The translations under genes and the position numbers were made by a program. A model generated the notes under the pieces. It made no database searches, was not told the DNA's origin, and saw nothing but the letters and a program-made list of their open reading frames with translations. Shown in pieces: positions 57,662 to 64,000 of a stretch of DNA of 64,000 nucleotides. Source of the stretch: Pasteurella oralis (GTDB lineage Bacteria; Pseudomonadota; Gammaproteobacteria; Enterobacterales; Pasteurellaceae); assembly GCF_002850605.1 (NCBI RefSeq), contig NZ_NXGB01000004.1:62001-126000 (forward strand). Direction: 5' to 3'. Each line of letters begins with the position of its first letter. Position 1 is the first letter of the stretch.

Positions 57662-59203
57662 ATGGTCAACAACTTAACCTCCAACCAACCGACTGGCTCA
57701 GAATACCTAAAAGCTGTGCTCAGCTCAAAAGTTTACGAAGTAGCCCAAATTACCCCGCTACAAGAAATGCCAAAACTTTCAGAACGTTTAGGCAATAAAG
57801 TTTTTATCAAACGCGAAGATCGCCAACCCGTCCACAGTTTCAAATTACGTGGTGCCTATGCCATGATTGCAGGCTTAAATGAAGAACAAAAACGTGCTGG
57901 TGTAATCGCAGCCTCAGCAGGAAACCATGCACAAGGTGTGGCACTTTCTGCTAAACAACTTGGTTTACGCGCATTAATCGTGATGCCACAAAACACACCA
58001 AGTATTAAAGTCGATGCAGTGCGTGGGTTTGGCGGCGAAGTATTATTATATGGGGCGAATTTTGATGAAGCCAAAGCCAAAGCTATCGAACTTTCCCAAA
58101 CTAAAAACATGACTTTTATTCCTCCATTTGATCACCCTGCTGTGATCGCTGGACAAGGCTCTTTGGCAATGGAATTGTTACAACAAAATACCCAAATTGA
58201 TCGCATTTTTGTCCCTGTTGGCGGCGGTGGTTTAGCCGCTGGTATTGCGGTATTAATTAAGCAATTAATGCCAGAAATCAAAGTGATTGGCGTGGAATCA
58301 AAAGATTCTGCTTGTTTATATAAAGCCTTAAAAGTCGGTAGACCCATTGACTTAGATCGTGTTGGTTTATTTGCGGATGGCGTTGCGGTGAAACGCATTG
58401 GTGATGAAACGTTCCGAGTTTGTCAACAATATATTGACGATGTAGTGCTAGTGGATAGCGATGAAATTTGTGCCGCAGTGAAAGACATTTTTGAAAATGT
58501 GCGAGCCATTGCTGAACCTTCTGGTGCACTATCGTTAGCGGGCTTAAAGAAATATGTGAAAGAACATAACCTTCAAGGTGAAACCTTAATTAACGTGCTT
58601 TCTGGTGCTAATTTAAATTTCCATACGTTACGTTATGTTTCAGAACGTTGTGAAATTGGTGAGCAGCAAGAAGCATTGCTAGCTGTGACCATTCCAGAAA
58701 AACCGGGCAGTTTCTTAAAATTCTGTCATATTCTCGGTGCAGTACCCGTCACAGAATTTAAATATCGCTACGCTGATGATGCACAAGCTTGCATTTTTGT
58801 AGGGGTACGTATCAGTGGCGAAGAAGAAAAAAATAATATTATCAATCAATTACAACGCAATGGTTACGATTTAATCGACTTATCAAATGATGATATTGCT
58901 AAAACCCATGTACGATATATGATTGGTGGGCGTTCAAATAGCCAACTCAAAGAACGCTTATATAGCTTTGAATTCCCAGAGCAAAAAAGCGCATTATTAA
59001 AATTCCTCGAAACTTTAGGACAAACACATTGGAATATTTCAGTATTCCACTATCGTGCACATGGTGCTGATTATGGCAATGTACTTGCAGGTTTCCAATT
59101 AAATGATCAAGATCTTGATGCTTTCAATCAACATTTGGAAAAACTAGGTTACGTGTATCAAGATGTCACTGAAAGCCCAGCTTATCGCTATTTCTTAGTC
59201 TAA
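57662..59203 (+). CDS. ilvA: threonine dehydratase, biosynthetic
   Basis: PLP enzyme that deaminates threonine to 2-ketobutyrate, first step to isoleucine. The 513 residues match the long biosynthetic form. The catalytic Lys is in HSFKLRGAYAM (about residue 60), with the glycine loop PVGGGGLAAGIAV. Two C-terminal ACT-like regulatory domains (about 330-410 and 425-510) bind isoleucine and valine; LAVTIPEKPGSFLKFC marks the first. Separated from ilvD by the repeat, so it may be under both attenuator read-through and local control. Confidence 0.96.
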   Translation: MVNNLTSNQPTGSEYLKAVLSSKVYEVAQITPLQEMPKLSERLGNKVFIKREDRQPVHSFKLRGAYAMIAGLNEEQKRAGVIAASAGNHAQGVALSAKQLGLRALIVMPQNTPSIKVDAVRGFGGEVLLYGANFDEAKAKAIELSQTKNMTFIPPFDHPAVIAGQGSLAMELLQQNTQIDRIFVPVGGGGLAAGIAVLIKQLMPEIKVIGVESKDSACLYKALKVGRPIDLDRVGLFADGVAVKRIGDETFRVCQQYIDDVVLVDSDEICAAVKDIFENVRAIAEPSGALSLAGLKKYVKEHNLQGETLINVLSGANLNFHTLRYVSERCEIGEQQEALLAVTIPEKPGSFLKFCHILGAVPVTEFKYRYADDAQACIFVGVRISGEEEKNNIINQLQRNGYDLIDLSNDDIAKTHVRYMIGGRSNSQLKERLYSFEFPEQKSALLKFLETLGQTHWNISVFHYRAHGADYGNVLAGFQLNDQDLDAFNQHLEKLGYVYQDVTESPAYRYFLV

Positions 59204-59210
59204 TCCAATA

Positions 59211-59250
59211 AAAAAGTGCGGTGTTCTGATCAATCTTCACCGCACTTTTT
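59211..59250. terminator. terminator after ilvA made of an uptake-signal pair
   Basis: AAAAAGTGCGGTG (59211-59223) and CACCGCACTTTTT (59238-59250), 13-bp perfect stem, between the convergent ilvA and DUF3108 genes. Confidence 0.9.
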
Positions 59251-59267
59251 ACTGATATTCAGAGCAC

Positions 59268-59903
59268 TTACTTTACAAAGTCACTAAATGTCAGCTCGTA
59301 ATTATCGCCGTCACGATTGTAGGAGATAAAACGGGGGAATTGTTCCCCTGCAAATTTTTTCACTATAATATCTTTATCACCTGTTTTAAATTGGTAAGTA
59401 ATTTGTGTCACGTCTTGCTTATTATATTTCACTACATCTTCGCTTTTTTTCACGAAAACATTATGCATTGGATACAATTTTTTCCCATTGGTAATTTGAA
59501 AATTAATCGGCAATTTATCGTAATAGCTCAATTGAAATGCCATGGTAAACAAATCAAAAGTAGGTAATGTTAATTCTTTTGTCGTTAAGCCATTTTTCAC
59601 TTTGCCATATTCAATTGTACTGGCTTGAATTTTCGCCGTTGCATAAGGATTGCCATTACGAATATCGTTATAATCGACCATCTCAAACTGCTTACTCCCT
59701 TGCTTACCCTTGGACAAGAATTGAATGTTATACAAAGGCACATTAATTTTAGCATCAACCGAATATTGACTACCATCCGCTTTGAAATGCACATAAGCTG
59801 GCATTAAATAGTTAGAGCTATACTTAATATTAAAATCTGCATTTGCCCACACATTCGATACATAGCATAACGCCGAACAAAATAAAATTTTTAAAAATCT
59901 CAC
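59268..59903 (-). CDS. DUF3108 family exported protein
   Basis: An uncharacterised envelope protein of 211 residues from GTG 59903. The signal peptide runs about 20 residues (VRFLKILFCSALCYVSNVWA, start read as Met), then a beta-rich domain: IKYSSNYLMPAYVHFKADGS, TYQFKTGDKDIIVKK and the last strand YELTFSDFV. DUF3108 proteins are periplasmic with unknown role. I chose GTG because GAGAGGAAA lies upstream and the signal peptide then starts cleanly; an in-frame ATG at 59933 adds ten charged residues. The GTG is part of an uptake signal. Confidence 0.78.
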   Translation of the reverse strand: MRFLKILFCSALCYVSNVWANADFNIKYSSNYLMPAYVHFKADGSQYSVDAKINVPLYNIQFLSKGKQGSKQFEMVDYNDIRNGNPYATAKIQASTIEYGKVKNGLTTKELTLPTFDLFTMAFQLSYYDKLPINFQITNGKKLYPMHNVFVKKSEDVVKYNKQDVTQITYQFKTGDKDIIVKKFAGEQFPRFISYNRDGDNYELTFSDFVK

Positions 59904-60068
59904 CGCACTTTCCTCTCTATGCAATCTATTCATTTAGATAAATGAACAAATAATGTAACTGGTATTAGCTTTGACAACAAGCTTGTTTAAATAATTCCTA
60001 CCCTCATTGATAACAAAAGCTATTTATCATATAGTAAAGTAAACGCTGATCACTTCTCACCAAAATAT

Positions 60069-60101
60069 AAAAAACCGCACTTTTGATTGAAAGTACGATT
60101 T
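60069..60101 (-). terminator. imperfect terminator after the TonB-dependent receptor gene
   Basis: An uptake-signal arm ACCGCACTTTT (about 60074-60084) pairs with AAAGTACGAT (about 60089-60099) with two mismatches; T-rich on the minus strand after it. One arm has lost the exact signal. Confidence 0.5.
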
Positions 60102-60121
60102 TTACACATAACATTATCTAT

Positions 60122-62671
60122 TTAGAAACGATATTCTACCCCAAGATGCAATGTTCTACCTGGCGCAGTATTCAACCCCATATTATTTGTATCTAAATAA
60201 TAGCGATTTAATACATTATCCATTGTCATCGTCAATTTAAGCTGCTCAGATACATTATAATTTGCATATAAATCAACCAAAGAATAAGGCGCCCACTCGA
60301 TACTTGAAGTATTTACAAAACGCTGCGATGATAGCACTGGTACAAAACGTTTACTGTAATAACTATAACGAGCACCAATATCTAACTTCTCATTTAGCCA
60401 ACGTGAGCCTAGTATAATATGCAAATTTAAGCGTGGAGGTACAGCATTATTTAAGTTACTACGATACACATAACCAGAATTACATTGCTCGCCTTTTCCT
60501 GCCTGTTCAGGTGTCAAACAAAATTGAGTTTTGGTATAATACGTCCCTGATAATTTCGCGTAAACTTTTCTCATATCATAATATGTTGAAGCTTCAAAGC
60601 CAGTAAATTGCGCACTCTGAATATTCAATGTTTGAGTTAAACCACTTTTGCGATCAAAACTCCGAGTTAAATAATCATCAATCTTATTGAGAAAATACGC
60701 AAATTTAAAGCCAACCACATTATCTATGCGTCCTACATTTTCGTAAAACCCACTAATACCAAACTCCCAATTTTTTGCTCTTTCAGGCTTTAATTGTTCC
60801 AAATTATCTCCTGTTGACTGCATACTCCAGCCTTTAGTTGCTTGGAATAAACTTGGGGAGCGTAATGCCTGAGCATATTTTACATAAATAATTGTACCAT
60901 TTGCGATCTCTGAACTTAACATGATGATAGGCGATAACCCTTTGTTTTTAATTGGTTTTTGTTTATGCACAACATATTTGTACTGCGGTATAAAATCAAA
61001 TCCACCACCAGGACGAGGGACAGGTTTATCACCAATATGCACTTTCTCTTCACGTACAACATAATCATGAATAGTCGATTGCATATAACGTAGCCCAAGA
61101 TCCGCTTTTAACCATGAGTTAAATGGATAATTGGCTGCAACAAATGCGCTGATTTCTTTTCGTTTACCATCACGAACATATAATGGTGCAATGGCATTAT
61201 CAGGATAACCTTTTGCTCTCACTCTTTGCAGTGCATCACGAGGTGGATAAATACGCTCATAATTATGTGCAATACCATATTTTAGAGTCAAAGGTTGTTT
61301 ATTAAGTTGGAAGATACTCGTGTTATCAATGCTTAATCCTTTTTGTTTTGAGATTAAAAAGTGAGCATGACGACTCGAAAGTGAATAGCCATATTCTTCA
61401 ATCAGTGGTGTAAAATTAGAAGAATCACTGTCGGTATAATAAGCATTTATACTTAAATTCACATAAGGTGTAGCAGGATTGTATTGGTAATTAATATTGT
61501 AATTACTCACTTTAACTTCTGTTCCCTCACCTTGTAACGCACCATAAGCTCTAAAATTTAAAAGAGAACTCATAATTTCACCAAAATGACTACCATAGTA
61601 TCGGTAAGCCAATCCCAAGCGATGCTTATCATTATAAAAATTAACCTTTGCCAAATAAGAATGGTTATTTTGCGATGTATTTAACGCTTCTTCACCGGGG
61701 CGATAAAGTGTACTATGATTTTCTTTGAATCGAAGTTTGCCTATTTCTACTTCTTCGTGCCTACGAGGCTCTTGAACTTCAACACTATCTTTTTCAAATT
61801 CAATACCCTCAATCTGTGGTGTTTGTCCATGTCGCCCTACGAAATAATTACCTTGTTTACGTTTAGCATATGCAAGCACAACATCTGCATGTTCCCATTT
61901 TTTAGCCAAAGCAATACTATAATTATAGGCATTGAAATCCAAACCATGAGTCGAATAACGCGCATTTGGTGCATAGGTTTGTGTTTGACATAATCCAGTA
62001 TTATTTGTAATACATCGATGGATATACCTTGTTTGATAACCTCCTCTTGTATAATTTGCAGGAGGAGCAACTGTATTCGTCATCGTGCCTAATTTTAAGC
62101 GTATCCCCCATGTTTTGCCTTCTGTAATAATATCTTGCCAACTAATCGTATTCATACGCACAACACCACCAACAGCCCCCGTTGCATCATTTGCTAAAGA
62201 GGGTCCCTTTTCAATCTCAACTTGGCTAATTAAATCAGGATCTAAATAAGTACGCGTTGATGAACCAGCATAGCCTTGCCAAGATGGTACAGATTGAAGC
62301 CCATTATCCACCCAAACAGGTACCCTATTCTCATTCGCAATACCTCTAATATTTAGTGAAAGCGCACCACTATTACGTTTGTTTCCTACAATTACACTAG
62401 GTACACCAGATAAAAAATCACCAACAGAGCTTCCTCGGAAACGAGTAATATCAGATTGAGTTAAATAAGAATAAGAACCCACAGAAAGATATGTTTTGAG
62501 TAAACTCTCGTCATAGTCATTTTTTTCATCATTTTCATTCACAATAATAGTTTCTAAATTACTGCTTGTTGGTTTATCCGTATTTGACTTTGTAAAAGCA
62601 ACCTGTGGTATCATCCCTAAAGCAATACACAAACTTAAACTAAGCAAACTAACCTGTTCTTTCTGTTGCAT
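60122..62671 (-). CDS. TonB-dependent outer membrane receptor, heme/iron type
   Basis: Outer membrane receptor of 849 residues. A signal peptide (LLSLSLCIALGMIPQVAFT) is followed by a plug domain (about 55-185) with VGDFLSGVPSVIVGNKRNSG and LNIRGIANENRVPVWVDNG, IEKGPSLANDATGAVGGVVRM, then a 22-strand barrel ending in the canonical Phe (HLGVEYRF). The layout and ITRFRGSSVGDFL resemble HasR/hemoglobin-type receptors, but the ligand cannot be fixed. I start at ATG 62671 with AGGAGAG upstream. A Fur-box-like sequence lies 28 bp before it, so iron repression is likely. TonB box sequence not identified with confidence. Confidence 0.88.
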   Translation of the reverse strand: MQQKEQVSLLSLSLCIALGMIPQVAFTKSNTDKPTSSNLETIIVNENDEKNDYDESLLKTYLSVGSYSYLTQSDITRFRGSSVGDFLSGVPSVIVGNKRNSGALSLNIRGIANENRVPVWVDNGLQSVPSWQGYAGSSTRTYLDPDLISQVEIEKGPSLANDATGAVGGVVRMNTISWQDIITEGKTWGIRLKLGTMTNTVAPPANYTRGGYQTRYIHRCITNNTGLCQTQTYAPNARYSTHGLDFNAYNYSIALAKKWEHADVVLAYAKRKQGNYFVGRHGQTPQIEGIEFEKDSVEVQEPRRHEEVEIGKLRFKENHSTLYRPGEEALNTSQNNHSYLAKVNFYNDKHRLGLAYRYYGSHFGEIMSSLLNFRAYGALQGEGTEVKVSNYNINYQYNPATPYVNLSINAYYTDSDSSNFTPLIEEYGYSLSSRHAHFLISKQKGLSIDNTSIFQLNKQPLTLKYGIAHNYERIYPPRDALQRVRAKGYPDNAIAPLYVRDGKRKEISAFVAANYPFNSWLKADLGLRYMQSTIHDYVVREEKVHIGDKPVPRPGGGFDFIPQYKYVVHKQKPIKNKGLSPIIMLSSEIANGTIIYVKYAQALRSPSLFQATKGWSMQSTGDNLEQLKPERAKNWEFGISGFYENVGRIDNVVGFKFAYFLNKIDDYLTRSFDRKSGLTQTLNIQSAQFTGFEASTYYDMRKVYAKLSGTYYTKTQFCLTPEQAGKGEQCNSGYVYRSNLNNAVPPRLNLHIILGSRWLNEKLDIGARYSYYSKRFVPVLSSQRFVNTSSIEWAPYSLVDLYANYNVSEQLKLTMTMDNVLNRYYLDTNNMGLNTAPGRTLHLGVEYRF

Positions 62672-62698
62672 ACTCTCTCCTTTCACATTACAACAAAA

Positions 62699-62713
62699 TG
62701 ATAATAAGTCTCA
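62699..62713. promoter_or_regulatory. Fur-box-like site before the TonB-dependent receptor gene
   Basis: TGATAAT-A-AGTCTCA matches the 7-1-7 Fur motif TGATAAT-N-ATTATCA at 12 of 14 positions. Confidence 0.6.
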
Positions 62714-62789
62714 TTTTCATTTTTATCATATTTTTGAAGAAATTCAAAGATCTGCCGTAAAAATATATTTTCATAAGTTAAAAATAAAA

Positions 62790-62820
62790 AAACCGTACTT
62801 TTCATTAAAAAGTACGGTTT
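62790..62820 (-). terminator. trpS terminator with altered uptake-signal arms
   Basis: AAACCGTACTTTT (62790-62802) and AAAAGTACGGTTT (62808-62820) form a 13-bp perfect stem followed by T7 on the minus strand. Both arms read GTACGGT instead of GTGCGGT, so the stem is kept but the uptake core is lost. Confidence 0.85.
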
Positions 62821-62847
62821 AAAATAGAAAAATGTCTAAATCATCAA

Positions 62848-63846
62848 TTACGCCACAAAACCCACTGCGTCATACACTGCCTCAAGGGTTTGCTTAGCAC
62901 GTTCACGGGCTTTCTGCGCGCCTTCATGCGCAATTTTATTCAGTAATGCTTCGTTACTACGGAAATGATGAAAACGCGCCTGAAGCGTAGTCAACATTGC
63001 CGACACTTCTTCTGCCACAGCGCCTTTTAAATGCCCATACATTTTGCCTTCAAACTCTGCTTCTAACACCGCAATCGATTTGCCTGTCACGCCAGACAAA
63101 ATATCTAATAAGTTAGAAACACCCGCCTTATTTTGTAGATCATAGCGTACTACTGGCGGCTCATCAGAATCTGTCACTGCACGTTTAATCTTTTTCGCTA
63201 CAGCTTTTGGATCTTCTAATAAACCAATTACGTTATTGCGATTTTCATCTGATTTTGACATTTTCTTTTCAGGTTCTAACAGTGACATCACGCGTGCACC
63301 CGCTGTTGGAATAAATGGCTCTGGTACCGCAAATAAATCACCGTACAACGCATTAAAACGATTAGCGATATCACGCGTAATTTCTAAATGTTGTTTTTGA
63401 TCTTCGCCTACAGGTACTTGGTTCGCTTGATATAACAAAATATCGGCGGCCATTAACACTGGGTAAGTAAATAAACCAACATTAATATTTTCAGCATGAC
63501 GCGCTGATTTATCTTTGAATTGGGTCATCCGTCCCATTTCACCAAAATAAGTATAACAATTTAAGACCCAAGCTAATTGGGTATGTTCTGGCACATGCGA
63601 TTGAATAAAGATCGTACTTTTTTCTGGATCAATGCCACAAGCTAAATAAAGCGCTAACACATCTAATGTGGCTTTACGTAATGCAGCGGGGTCTTGACGT
63701 ACGGTAATCGCATGTAAATCAACAATACAAAATAAACATTCATAATCATCTTGCATTTTTACCCATTGACGTAATGCACCAAGATAGTTACCGATTGTTA
63801 ATTCACCTGAAGGCTGTACGCCACTTAATACTACTGGTTTTGTCAT
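62848..63846 (-). CDS. trpS: tryptophanyl-tRNA synthetase
   Basis: Class I aminoacyl-tRNA synthetase of 332 residues (E. coli 334) charging tRNA-Trp. Seen: [20 protein letters not shown] with the HIGH-like [33 protein letters not shown] and the KMSKS loop [11 protein letters not shown] near residue 196. It follows gph after 9 bp, the gph-trpS order also found in E. coli. Ends at a strong terminator. Confidence 0.97.
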   Translation of the reverse strand: MTKPVVLSGVQPSGELTIGNYLGALRQWVKMQDDYECLFCIVDLHAITVRQDPAALRKATLDVLALYLACGIDPEKSTIFIQSHVPEHTQLAWVLNCYTYFGEMGRMTQFKDKSARHAENINVGLFTYPVLMAADILLYQANQVPVGEDQKQHLEITRDIANRFNALYGDLFAVPEPFIPTAGARVMSLLEPEKKMSKSDENRNNVIGLLEDPKAVAKKIKRAVTDSDEPPVVRYDLQNKAGVSNLLDILSGVTGKSIAVLEAEFEGKMYGHLKGAVAEEVSAMLTTLQARFHHFRSNEALLNKIAHEGAQKARERAKQTLEAVYDAVGFVA

Positions 63847-63855
63847 TGTTATTCC

Positions 63856-64000
63856 TTATTTTAAAATCGTCAAAATATCGGCAAAATCATCAAATACCCA
63901 ATCTGGATTGGCTTGTTCAATTGGGATGTTATAGTTGTAACCATAAGTTAAACCGACAACGGGACAACCTGCTGCATGTGCTGCTAAAATATCATTTTGC
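63856..64000 (-). CDS. gph: phosphoglycolate phosphatase, 5' part outside the window
   Basis: Only the last 47 codons or so are present. The minus-strand frame reads QNDILAAHAAGCPVVGLTYG and continues YNYNIPIEQANPDWVFDDFADI to TAA at 63856. This is the C-terminal HAD region of Gph, which hydrolyses 2-phosphoglycolate made during DNA repair. The position directly before trpS supports the call. The catalytic Asp motif lies outside the window. Confidence 0.9.
   Translation of the reverse strand, partial: QNDILAAHAAGCPVVGLTYGYNYNIPIEQANPDWVFDDFADILTILK

Overview
The window looks like chromosomal DNA of a Pasteurellaceae bacterium, most like Pasteurella. The 9-bp uptake signal core AAGTGCGGT and its complement ACCGCACTT recur through the 64 kb; I located more than 25 copies by eye, many as inverted pairs that form terminators after genes. 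Composition is AT-rich, and many genes closely resemble enterobacterial counterparts I remember. Two genes are cut by the window edges: alaS on the left (3' end missing) and gph on the right (5' end missing). I saw no tRNA, rRNA, CRISPR array, phage or insertion sequence.

Layout. 1-6.4 kb: alaS, uspA, mazG, then ilvC with its divergent LysR regulator ilvY. 6.5-7.4 kb: an EamA/RarD-type transporter. 7.4-16.8 kb: a complete autoinducer-2 (AI-2) uptake and processing locus, lsrACDBFGE on the minus strand facing lsrRK on the plus strand. It includes lsrE, known from Salmonella but absent from the E. coli operon. The divergent promoter region holds CRP-like sites and a perfect inverted repeat. 16.8-22.6 kb: aroE-tsaC-yrdD, a hicA-hicB toxin-antitoxin pair (hicA is only 59 codons), maf, rmuC, ynfA. 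22.6-30.1 kb: a thiamin salvage operon behind a TPP riboswitch, with a perfect CRP consensus upstream: thiZ, thiX, tenA, thiY, thiM, thiD, thiE and an MFS transporter (ThiU type). 30.2 kb: a UPF0114 membrane protein.

30.9-44.6 kb: an expanded yia/sgb carbohydrate locus. An IclR regulator (YiaJ/PlaR type) faces yiaKLMNO (2,3-diketo-L-gulonate reductase, YiaL, TRAP transporter). The catabolic genes lyxK, sgbH, sgbU and sgbE follow, but a ribose-type ABC transporter and an SMP-30/gluconolactonase lie in between. That insert is absent from the E. coli operon. The inferred route turns imported ulosonates or their lactones into D-xylulose 5-phosphate, a transketolase substrate; a transketolase gene lies 1 kb further on.

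44.7-51.5 kb: ybhA-type phosphatase, tkt, asd, pldB, fluC/crcB and yigL-type phosphatase. 51.7-59.2 kb: an attenuator-controlled ilv operon (leader peptide, ilvG, ilvM, ilvD, ilvA). A YgeA-like amino acid racemase and an EamA exporter sit inside it, between ilvM and ilvD. 59.3-64 kb: a DUF3108 secreted protein, a TonB-dependent outer-membrane receptor with a Fur-box-like site, trpS and the end of gph.

Most single genes belong to known families. The points that seem least described are the ABC/lactonase insert in the yia operon, the racemase/exporter insert in the ilv operon, LsrE with a full set of epimerase metal ligands, a structured intergenic repeat present upstream of both tenA and ilvA, and the dual CRP/TPP control suggested for thiamin salvage.
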